A stretch of 19,721 nt of DNA from PFL35 sp041550515 (GTDB lineage: Archaea; Thermoplasmatota; E2; DHVEG-1). Under the pieces are notes generated by a model. That model searched no databases. It had not been told where the DNA came from and worked only from the letters and a program-made list of their open reading frames with translations. The translations under genes and the position numbers were made by a program. Shown here one piece after another: positions 13,463 to 19,721 of this stretch. The stretch is taken from contig JBFEOQ010000034.1 in the NCBI GenBank assembly GCA_041550515.1, positions 1 to 19,721 on the forward strand, given 5' to 3'. Every line of letters starts with the position of its first letter. Positions within the stretch are counted from its first letter, which is position 1.

Positions 13463-14056
13463 ATGAAACCATATATTATCGGGTTTTATGGTTATTCAAA
13501 TACAGGTAAAACAACTGTTATTGTAGAATTAATTAAAAAATTAACAGAAGCAAAATATAAAGTTGCAACAATTAAATGTTCTGATAAAAAAATAAATCTC
13601 GATTCAAAAGAAAAAGATACATTTAAACATGCTCAAGTAGGTTCAAACCCAATTATCTTATCATCACTAATTGAAACTGATATTATTATAAAGAAAAAAA
13701 TTCCATTAGATAAATTAATAAAATTTTTAATATCATATTATGAGGATTTAGATATAATAATTATCGAAGGTGTAAGAGACAGAAAAGTTATTAAAATTCG
13801 TTTTGGAGATATTCAAAAAAGAGATAATACAATATTCGATTACAAAGGTGATTTTGATTATTTATATAAATTTATAGAAGAAAAAATAAAAAAAGGAAGA
13901 ATAATTATGCAAGATATAACTATAAAAGTAAATGGAAAAAATATTGCTTTATCTGAATTTCCAGCAGAATTTATAAAAAACAGTTTAAATGGAATGCTAA
14001 AAACACTAAAAAATGTTGATAAAATAAAAACAGTAGAAATAAAATATCAAAACTAA
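13463..14056 (+). CDS. mobB: MobB-type molybdopterin cofactor GTPase
   Basis: 197 residues. The N-terminal P-loop domain has IIGFYGYSNTGKTT (G10-x4-G15-K16-T17), ATIKCSDKKINLDSKEKDTFKHAQVG and DIIIIEGV (about 97-104), all typical of MobB, which binds GTP and helps attach guanine nucleotide to molybdopterin. The last 50 residues (from about 150: ITIKVNGKNIALSEFPAEFIKNSLNGMLKTLK) form a small extra domain that I associate with archaeal MobB-like proteins. AOR enzymes use a non-nucleotide bis-pterin, so MobB points to another Mo/W enzyme in the cell or to a different cofactor role. It starts nearly leaderless, and its TAA overlaps the convergent alaX stop by about 3 bases. Confidence 0.88.
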   Translation: MKPYIIGFYGYSNTGKTTVIVELIKKLTEAKYKVATIKCSDKKINLDSKEKDTFKHAQVGSNPIILSSLIETDIIIKKKIPLDKLIKFLISYYEDLDIIIIEGVRDRKVIKIRFGDIQKRDNTIFDYKGDFDYLYKFIEEKIKKGRIIMQDITIKVNGKNIALSEFPAEFIKNSLNGMLKTLKNVDKIKTVEIKYQN

Positions 14057-14772
14057 TAATCCAATGAATAAATAATCCTATCTGTATCTTTTCCTTTCGT
14101 CTCTCTTTTAATATCCTTAATTTGTGGTATCTCATTAGTATTTTTTACATGAGTTCCAGCACATGGACAAATATCAAAATTTTCAATTTCAACTATTCTA
14201 AGCTTTGTAATAAACTTAGGTAAAAGATCAAGATTTGATCTTTGAACATCCACTTTTTTTTCAAGACTTGATCTTTCCTCATCATAAATCTTTACAGGTA
14301 AATCCATTGAAATAATCTCATTAAATTTGTTAACTATAACCTCAATATCTTCTTCTGAAAATTTAACAGGATGAAAATCAACTCTAGAATAATCAGAATG
14401 GATCTGATTTCCAACAGTTCTTGCTTTGTAATTATCAAAGACTATACCAGATATAATATGCTGAGCTGTATGCATCTTCATATGTTTATAACGTTCATCC
14501 CAATTAATTGTTGCACAAACTTGAATTCCAACAGAAGGTTTCTCACCTTTAATCATATGCTTTACAGCATCTCCTTTTTTAATAACTTGTAAAACTTCTG
14601 ATCTTTTAAAATCCCAAACTATAAATCCTCTATCAGACGGTTGTCCACCACCCATTGGATAAAACGCAGTCTTATCAAGAATAATATAATCATCTTTATT
14701 TTTGATAACATTTGCAGAAAAATCTTTTATATAATTTCCCTCTATAGAATCCATATAAAGTAATTTCGTCAT
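14053..14772 (-). CDS. alaX: AlaX-M type alanyl-tRNA editing protein
   Basis: 239 residues, the usual size of AlaX-M. It deacylates mischarged tRNA-Ala (Ser-tRNA-Ala, perhaps Gly-tRNA-Ala) as a free-standing copy of the alanyl-tRNA synthetase editing domain. The zinc ligands are H101 and H105 in MHTAQHIISG and C204 and H208 in CPCAGTHV. The N-terminal AFYPMGGGQPSDRG (36-49) is the glycine-rich segment that marks the M type and follows the editing domain of AlaRS. It begins 13 bases after the stop of the EamA transporter on the same strand and is probably cotranscribed with it from the promoter at about 15748. Its TAG overlaps the mobB stop codon on the other strand. The assignment is secure. 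Confidence 0.95.
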   Translation of the reverse strand: MTKLLYMDSIEGNYIKDFSANVIKNKDDYIILDKTAFYPMGGGQPSDRGFIVWDFKRSEVLQVIKKGDAVKHMIKGEKPSVGIQVCATINWDERYKHMKMHTAQHIISGIVFDNYKARTVGNQIHSDYSRVDFHPVKFSEEDIEVIVNKFNEIISMDLPVKIYDEERSSLEKKVDVQRSNLDLLPKFITKLRIVEIENFDICPCAGTHVKNTNEIPQIKDIKRETKGKDTDRIIYSLDY

Positions 14773-14785
14773 AGCATTTGGGTAA

Positions 14786-15718
14786 TCAATTTTTATTTAT
14801 TGAATTTTTTTGTTTCATATTAACAAAAATCAGACCAATTATTACAAACATTCCACCTAAAATAAAAAATATAGTAATTTCATCTTTAAACAAAAAATAA
14901 CTTGCAATTGTACTAATAACAGGTATAACATATAAATAAATACTTATCTCCGAAGCAGTTTTTATTTCAAGAGCAATATACCATATCGCATAACCTATAA
15001 CAGTTGAAAAAACACCTAGAAAAATTACTGCAAACCAAGTAATCGCCTGCATATTTAATACTTCATATATCAACGATGTGTTAAAAATAGATAAAGGTAT
15101 AAGACTTATACTTCCAAGAAGAATTGCATATGCTGTAAGTGATAATCCATTATATCTAACAAGTAGTTTTTTCCCAGCAATAGTATAAAAAGCTCCAACA
15201 ACAGCAGCAATTAACACAGCAATTGCAGCATATAATCTCTCAATCTGCATAGTTTCTTCTGTTTTTCCCCAAATAGATATTATTACAACTCCAAACAGAG
15301 CAAGAATTATTCCAAATACTTTTAAAAACGTTATTTTTTCTTTTAATAAAAACACTGCAAGAACTAATATGAAAACAGGGATAGTTGCAATAATTAAACT
15401 TGCTGCACCTGCAGACATATATTGTTCACCATAATTTAATCCAAAATGATATACCATTACACCAAAAAACCCTAATAAAAATATCGATGGTATATCCTTT
15501 TTTTGTATCTTTGAAAACCAACTTTTTTTCAAAGCAATAAGAACCAAAAAAGTAATACAAACTATAAAGAATCTCATTATTGTCAAATTTATAAATGAAA
15601 GTTTTTTAAGTCCTATCTGTATAAATGGAAATGCAAGTGCCCAAACAAAAACAGCGAGCATCATCATTAGAAAAAACTGTAGATTTGAAAATTTTTGTAT
15701 TCTTTTTTCTTTTTCCAT
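14786..15718 (-). CDS. DMT-superfamily EamA-type transporter, second copy
   Basis: 310 residues with about ten transmembrane helices in two EamA repeats. Landmarks are FVWALAFPFIQIGLKKLSF near the N-terminus, LLKEKITFLKVFGIILALFGVVII ending repeat one, YVIPVISTIASYFLFKDEITI near residue 280 and a short basic Asn/Lys tail. Frame is open to a TTG at 15733, but I chose the ATG at 15718. A clear TATA box at 15744-15752 predicts transcription from about 15722, which puts the TTG outside the mRNA and leaves a leader of about 5 bases. It is probably cotranscribed with alaX 13 bases downstream, which hints at, but does not prove, an amino-acid-related substrate. Confidence 0.9.
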   Translation of the reverse strand: MEKEKRIQKFSNLQFFLMMMLAVFVWALAFPFIQIGLKKLSFINLTIMRFFIVCITFLVLIALKKSWFSKIQKKDIPSIFLLGFFGVMVYHFGLNYGEQYMSAGAASLIIATIPVFILVLAVFLLKEKITFLKVFGIILALFGVVIISIWGKTEETMQIERLYAAIAVLIAAVVGAFYTIAGKKLLVRYNGLSLTAYAILLGSISLIPLSIFNTSLIYEVLNMQAITWFAVIFLGVFSTVIGYAIWYIALEIKTASEISIYLYVIPVISTIASYFLFKDEITIFFILGGMFVIIGLIFVNMKQKNSINKN

Positions 15719-15743
15719 TATATTCGGTGGCAATATTTTTGTA

Positions 15744-15752
15744 GTATATAAA
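15744..15752 (-). promoter_or_regulatory. TATA box of the EamA-alaX transcript
   Basis: TTTATATAC on the minus strand, centred 30 bases before the ATG at 15718. It decides the start codon of the transporter, because the alternative TTG at 15733 would be upstream of the expected transcription start. Confidence 0.55.
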
Positions 15753-15814
15753 CAAACAGTTGAAAATATTTTTTTTAACTTTTAACAAAAAAATAAACTA
15801 AGTTAGTAATATTA

Positions 15815-15822
15815 TTATATAC
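15815..15822 (+). promoter_or_regulatory. Probable TATA box of the DUF373 gene
   Basis: TTATATAC on the plus strand, 35 bases before the ATG at 15853. It predicts a start near 15843 and a leader of about 10 bases. GGAG at 15847-15850 is unusually close to the ATG (2 bases) to act as a ribosome site. Confidence 0.5.
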
Positions 15823-15852
15823 TATTGACATAATACCCAGTTTGCTGGAGAT

Positions 15853-16974
15853 ATGAAAACCCTTATTTTAAACATCGATCGCGATGACGATTTTGGGAGG
15901 AAAGCAAACATAACAAGCCCTATAGTAGGGTATAAAAATAATATTTTAGCTGCAAATAAATTAGGGCAAGTAGACCCTGAAGATTCAGATATAAATGCAA
16001 TATTCTATGCAATAATGACTTATAATAAATTAAAAAAAGAAGGTAAACAAGTAGAAATCGCAACTATATGCGGAAATATAAAAGTAGGTTTCAAATCAGA
16101 TGAAATAATATCTGAACAATTAGATAAAGTAATAGCACAAACTGGAGCAGACAACGTTTTATTTATATCAGATGGAGCAGAAGATGAATATGTTATACCA
16201 ATAATAGAATCTAGAATAAAAATAATTGCAGTAAGCCGCGTATCAGTAAAACAAAGCAGAGAACTTGAAGATAAATACTATAGAATAATGAAAATACTTG
16301 AAGACGAAAAAGTACAAAAACAATTTATTTTACCATTAGCCTTAGTCTTGATAGTATGGTCTTTTTTTATAATGCTAGGAATGCCCTCAGCGGGCTTTGG
16401 AGCTATAGTCCTCACCTTAGGACTATTTTTACTTATAAGAGTCTTTAGATGGGAGAAAAAAATAATTCTAATATGGGAAGAATTAAAATCCAGTTTTTTA
16501 ACAGGAAAACTATCAATTTATACTACCATTATAGGAATAATTGTACTAATCGCATTTGGAATATATACATATAATTATGCAGATCTTCAAGCCAAGTTTT
16601 GGTTTCTAATAGTAGCCTCAATAATATACTATTTAGTCTGGGGAATAGTAATTGCAGGTTTACTAATAATTTTTGGACGAGCAGTTGATAAATATGTACA
16701 TGATAAATATGTACCATTAAAATACTATATAGCACCATTTTCCCTACTAGCATTTGGATTTATTACACATGCATGTTCAGATGCAATATATAAAGCATTT
16801 TTACCAAATGATTTCACCTTTGGACCTTTTCAAACATTCCATTTTGTTTTTTTCACAATAACAGGAATTTTAATACTATTAATAGGAGCTATAGTTCATA
16901 GTTATAAAAAAGAGACAACTCATATATATGAAGAATATGAAAAAAACAAACAAAAAATCCCTGAAAAATATTAA
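15853..16974 (+). CDS. DUF373 family archaeal membrane protein
   Basis: 373 residues. The soluble N-terminal part (1-145) carries the family landmarks LILNIDRDDDFGRKA, SPIVGYKNNILAANKLG, DPEDSDINAIFYAI, ATICGN and VLFISDGAEDEYVIPII, and could bind a metal or nucleotide through its clustered Asp residues. The C-terminal part (160-355) has about six transmembrane helices, then a charged tail. DUF373 is widespread in archaea and has no established function. It is transcribed divergently from the EamA-alaX unit and followed 18 bases later by mptE on the same strand, so these two are probably cotranscribed. Family call is secure; no function can be inferred. Confidence 0.93.
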   Translation: MKTLILNIDRDDDFGRKANITSPIVGYKNNILAANKLGQVDPEDSDINAIFYAIMTYNKLKKEGKQVEIATICGNIKVGFKSDEIISEQLDKVIAQTGADNVLFISDGAEDEYVIPIIESRIKIIAVSRVSVKQSRELEDKYYRIMKILEDEKVQKQFILPLALVLIVWSFFIMLGMPSAGFGAIVLTLGLFLLIRVFRWEKKIILIWEELKSSFLTGKLSIYTTIIGIIVLIAFGIYTYNYADLQAKFWFLIVASIIYYLVWGIVIAGLLIIFGRAVDKYVHDKYVPLKYYIAPFSLLAFGFITHACSDAIYKAFLPNDFTFGPFQTFHFVFFTITGILILLIGAIVHSYKKETTHIYEEYEKNKQKIPEKY

Positions 16975-16992
16975 AAAAAATTGGATTAAATT

Positions 16993-17685
16993 ATGCTTTA
17001 TAAAGATTGGGAAAAATATTATAAAAAAATTATATATGATTTAAAACTTAATTTTGAAGAAGATAAAGATGCAGCATCTTTTTTAAACTCTATTTTAAAA
17101 AATAAAAAATTAGTTACAATAAAAATTTTAGAGGATATTATAGATAATAAAGAAATAATAATTTTTGGTGCAGGATACTCCCTAGAAAAATCTATTTTAA
17201 AACATAAAAAATTTATTGAAAATAAAATAAAAATCAGTGCAGATGGAGCCACATCAGCTCTATTAAAACAAAATATTATACCACATATAATTGTAACCGA
17301 TCTTGATGGAAAAATATCAGATATACAATATGCAAATAAGAAAGGTTCAATAGTAATTATTCATGCACATGGAGATAATATAGAAAAAATAAAAAAATAT
17401 GTCAAAAATTTCAAAGGAAAATTATTTGGTACAACTCAAATAGATGCAAAAAATTATGATAAGCTATATAATTTCGGAGGCTTCACAGATGGAGACAGAG
17501 CAATTTTCCTTGCAAATCATTTCAAAGCAAAAACAATTTTTTTAACAGGTTTTGATTTTGATGGAAATATTGGAGAATACTCTTTTGCAGATAATAAAGA
17601 TAAAAATAAAAAATATAAAAAATTAAAATGGTGTAAATTCTTTATAGAATTATTAAGTAAAGAAAATAATATTAAAACTATCTAA
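16993..17685 (+). CDS. mptE: 6-hydroxymethyl-7,8-dihydropterin diphosphokinase, MptE type (DUF115)
   Basis: 230 residues. MptE transfers diphosphate from ATP to 6-hydroxymethyl-dihydropterin, replacing bacterial FolK in tetrahydromethanopterin (or archaeal folate) synthesis. Family landmarks are IIIFGAGYSLEKSI (55-68), ADGATSALL (83-91), VTDLDGK with D103 and D105, H124-A-H-G-D128, GTTQ (146-149) and GGFTDGDRA (162-170). These Asp- and His-rich loops are the expected metal/pyrophosphate site. The protein is normal in length and soluble. It follows DUF373 by 18 bases and is followed by six T at 17686-17691. It indicates that the organism makes a methanopterin- or folate-type C1 carrier, consistent with the purH gene needing a formyl donor. 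Confidence 0.9.
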   Translation: MLYKDWEKYYKKIIYDLKLNFEEDKDAASFLNSILKNKKLVTIKILEDIIDNKEIIIFGAGYSLEKSILKHKKFIENKIKISADGATSALLKQNIIPHIIVTDLDGKISDIQYANKKGSIVIIHAHGDNIEKIKKYVKNFKGKLFGTTQIDAKNYDKLYNFGGFTDGDRAIFLANHFKAKTIFLTGFDFDGNIGEYSFADNKDKNKKYKKLKWCKFFIELLSKENNIKTI

Positions 17686-17691
17686 TTTTTT
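17686..17691 (+). terminator. Oligo-T run directly after mptE
   Basis: Six T immediately after the TAA stop, before the probable promoter of the next gene. It fits archaeal oligo-T termination but is short. Confidence 0.3.
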
Positions 17692-17703
17692 AGCTTTAAA
17701 AAC

Positions 17704-17712
17704 TTTAATAAA
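17704..17712 (+). promoter_or_regulatory. Possible TATA box of the site-2 protease gene
   Basis: TTTAATAAA centred about 32 bases before the ATG at 17740, predicting a leader of about 6 bases. The gap after mptE is 54 bases. Confidence 0.35.
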
Positions 17713-17739
17713 CACTAACTTGTTCCACTGATTTTAATC

Positions 17740-19107
17740 ATGACCTTAATTGAAGGATTAATAATTTTCCTATCTATTATTCTGGTTTACATTATAATAG
17801 TTTACATATTACATAAAAAAGGTATTTTAAAAAAATATAATATCTCTTTTTATGGTCCAGGTCTACTATTAAGAACCAAAAAATCTAGAAATTTTATCAA
17901 AAAAATCTCAAGTATAAAAAAATTTTGGAAATCATATGGTACTTTTTCAATATTTTTTTGTCTTGCAGTCATGATTTTTATGATTATTATTTTTATCCAA
18001 CAAATTTGGTTACTTTATGGATTAAACCCTGAAATAAAAGAAATTCTCCCAGGTCCAGATATGATGCTTGTATTACCTGGTATAAATCCATTGTTACCTT
18101 TAGAATACATTTGGTATATTATTATTGCTCTTGCAATAGCTATAATTGTCCATGAATTTTCTCATGGTATACTAACATTTGCTTCTGATCTAAAAGTAAA
18201 ATCGCTTGGTATTCTTTATCTGATTATACCAATTGGTGCATTTGTTGAACCTGATGAAGAAGAATTAAAAAAGACTAAACCTACAAAAAGAATGAGAGTT
18301 TTTGCTGTTGGACCTATGGCAAATTTTATTGCTGCTTTTATTGCTTTACTTATTTTATCATTTATTTTTATGTCTGCAGTTCACCCTATTGAAGGTGGAG
18401 ATGTTTTATATGTTATTCCTGAAACACCTGCAGATGAGATAGGTTTAGAAAGTGGTTCAGTTATAACAAGTATAAATGATACAAAGGCATATAATATAAG
18501 TAATTTAAAATTAATATTAAGTAAAACGTATCCTGGACAAACTGTCAATATATCCTTTTTAAAGGAGGAAACAATTTTTAATAAAAATGTTACTTTAGCT
18601 AGTTATTATAACTATATTGAACCTAAAAATGAATCTTATAAAAATATAAGTTTTCTAGGAGTTATGTTTAATTTATACAAACAAAATTTTACATATTCTT
18701 TACAAAATCCTTTTACTTACAATTTCCCTGATGGTTTTCTAAACATGTATGCTATTCCTTTTATGGGATATCTCTCAGGATATAACCCTATTGCCAAACC
18801 TTATACTTATACCTATCAAATCAAAGGTCCATTAGCATTTATTCCTAATGATGCATTCTGGGGAATTGTAAATGCACTCTATTGGATTTTTTGGTTAAAT
18901 CTTGCTGTTGGAATCTTTAATTCATTACCAATAATCCCATTTGATGGTGGTTTTATATTCCGAGATACAGTAGGATTATCAGTTAAAAAAATTAAAAAGG
19001 ATATTTCAGAGGAAAATAAAGAAAAAATTGTTAAAAAAATTTCCTTAATTATATCTATAATTGTATTATTTTTAATATTATTTCCTTTTTTCTTTAAATA
19101 TATATAG
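17740..19107 (+). CDS. Site-2 intramembrane metalloprotease (peptidase M50) with PDZ-like domain
   Basis: 455 residues. M50 proteases cut substrate helices within the membrane, often to release regulators or clear signal remnants. The zinc site is IIVHEFSHGI (H138, E139, H142) in a transmembrane helix; the third ligand is D402 in NSLPIIPFDGGFIF (394-407), the classic NxxPxxPxDGG. Between them lies GAFVEPDEEELKKTKPTKRMRVFAVGPMANF in outline (about 167-196), a family-typical stretch, then an extracytoplasmic PDZ-like domain (about 215-300, VIPETPADEIGLESGSVITSIN). Several hydrophobic segments flank both ends. It is a stand-alone gene, convergent with L10e 6 bases away. Substrate is unknown. The assignment is secure. 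Confidence 0.93.
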   Translation: MTLIEGLIIFLSIILVYIIIVYILHKKGILKKYNISFYGPGLLLRTKKSRNFIKKISSIKKFWKSYGTFSIFFCLAVMIFMIIIFIQQIWLLYGLNPEIKEILPGPDMMLVLPGINPLLPLEYIWYIIIALAIAIIVHEFSHGILTFASDLKVKSLGILYLIIPIGAFVEPDEEELKKTKPTKRMRVFAVGPMANFIAAFIALLILSFIFMSAVHPIEGGDVLYVIPETPADEIGLESGSVITSINDTKAYNISNLKLILSKTYPGQTVNISFLKEETIFNKNVTLASYYNYIEPKNESYKNISFLGVMFNLYKQNFTYSLQNPFTYNFPDGFLNMYAIPFMGYLSGYNPIAKPYTYTYQIKGPLAFIPNDAFWGIVNALYWIFWLNLAVGIFNSLPIIPFDGGFIFRDTVGLSVKKIKKDISEENKEKIVKKISLIISIIVLFLILFPFFFKYI

Positions 19108-19113
19108 AAATAA

Positions 19114-19614
19114 TTAGGTATTTAAACTTATTTTACAAGGGGAGGAGAGTTTTATACCTGCTTTACGTAAAGCTTCTTTTGCTTGACTGATATACTGATC
19201 TTGTGTTTCAATCGTCATTATAATCTGATCTGCTTGTACCTGTGCTGCAGTTCCCACGTTTTTACCATATGCTGAACGCATACCTTGACTAACACGATCT
19301 GCACCAGCACCTGTTGCTTGTTTATTTTCACGAAGAATTACATGTGGATATACTCTTACTCGCAATCTAAAATTAGTAGCCCCAACTTTTTTTTCCATAG
19401 CACGTGTCACAGTTATACGTGCTGATTCCAGAGAGTTATGTCTTAAATTACATTTTTCTAGTGCATGAAGGGCAACTGTTGCTGGAAATTTATCTTTTTT
19501 GTTACCTACTACGAATTGTGTTATCCTAGATGCGGGAACTCCACCCATATATTCTCTACGAGTTGTAGACATTCCTCTTACATATCTATACATTGATGCT
19601 GGTTTGCGTGACAT
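19114..19614 (-). CDS. rpl10e: Large-subunit ribosomal protein L10e (uL16)
   Basis: 166 residues, the normal archaeal length. It is the archaeal/eukaryotic counterpart of bacterial L16 and binds 23S rRNA near the peptidyl-transferase centre and the tRNA path. The N-terminal MSRKPASMYRYVRGMSTTRREYM type sequence (residues 1-23), GGVPASRI, LRVRVYPHVILRENK and ADRVSQGMRSAYGK are all typical. The start ATG is supported by AGGTG 7 bases upstream. Unlike most genes here, it has a leader of about 29 bases between a good TATA box and the ATG, as expected for a highly expressed gene. It is convergent with the site-2 protease gene. The assignment is certain. Confidence 0.98.
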   Translation of the reverse strand: MSRKPASMYRYVRGMSTTRREYMGGVPASRITQFVVGNKKDKFPATVALHALEKCNLRHNSLESARITVTRAMEKKVGATNFRLRVRVYPHVILRENKQATGAGADRVSQGMRSAYGKNVGTAAQVQADQIIMTIETQDQYISQAKEALRKAGIKLSSPCKISLNT

Positions 19615-19621
19615 TTTAATA

Positions 19622-19626
19622 CACCT
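19622..19626 (-). promoter_or_regulatory. Shine-Dalgarno site of rpl10e
   Basis: AGGTG on the minus strand, 7 bases before the ATG at 19614. Confidence 0.55.
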
Positions 19627-19663
19627 GATTATTAAATCAAATAGGAACAGTCAAATAAAGTTA

Positions 19664-19674
19664 GTATTTATAAA
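19664..19674 (-). promoter_or_regulatory. TATA box of rpl10e
   Basis: TTTATAAATAC on the minus strand, centred about 55 bases before the ATG. It gives an expected start near 19643 and a leader of about 29 bases containing a Shine-Dalgarno site. It is the most canonical box in the window. Confidence 0.6.
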
Positions 19675-19721
19675 GCTAATGGAGGTTTTTTATTTTATAA
19701 TTATATTAATTATTAGAAATC

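Noticed and set aside
15719..15733. TTG start at 15733 for the second EamA transporter
   Set aside because: The TATA box at 15744-15752 would place this codon upstream of the transcription start.
1..19721. CRISPR arrays, insertion sequences, tRNA or rRNA genes, riboswitches
   Set aside because: No regularly spaced repeats, transposase motifs, cloverleaf-like segments or conserved leader structures were seen. Gaps between genes are mostly under 140 bases.

Overview
The window is a compact, AT-rich stretch of an archaeal chromosome. Archaeal origin is shown directly by a ribosomal protein L10e gene, a class I (archaeal-type) CCA-adding enzyme, a DUF373 membrane protein, an MptE-type pterin diphosphokinase and a two-histidine RNA cyclic phosphodiesterase. 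TATA-like boxes about 26 bases before probable transcription starts fit this, with several genes leaderless or nearly so. A euryarchaeal lineage such as Thermoplasmatota is my best guess, but that is inference only. No mobile element, CRISPR array, tRNA or rRNA was found, and no gene-free stretch exceeds 300 bases.

Bases 1-5014 (minus strand) form a tight operon read from right to left: thpR, a PAP2-type membrane phosphatase, cca, an unnamed protein with an RNase H/RuvC-like acidic triad, and purH, whose 3' end is cut off by the window edge. Divergent from it at 5129 is a UbiA-type prenyltransferase, whose stop codon overlaps that of the next gene.

Bases 6040-10684 (minus strand) are the most distinctive part. 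This putative operon encodes a secreted or lipid-anchored small protein resembling a molybdopterin-oxidoreductase fold, a six-helix membrane protein with a CHLC motif, a 16-cysteine polyferredoxin, a long aldehyde:ferredoxin-oxidoreductase-family tungsten enzyme, a ThiF/MoeB-type adenylyltransferase and a MoaD/ThiS-type carrier ending in GlyGly. Read together, they look like a tungsten (or molybdenum) redox enzyme with its own electron wire, membrane partner and cofactor-sulfur module. A second exported protein of the same kind lies just upstream (11871-12470), separated from it by an APH/RIO-like kinase and an orphan 101-residue protein.

Bases 12509-15718 hold two DMT/EamA transporters flanking a MobB-type GTPase (another molybdenum/tungsten-cofactor gene) and an AlaX alanyl-tRNA editing protein. 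Bases 15853-19107 (plus strand) carry DUF373, mptE and a site-2 metalloprotease. L10e (19114-19614, minus) closes the window with a well-formed TATA box and Shine-Dalgarno site.
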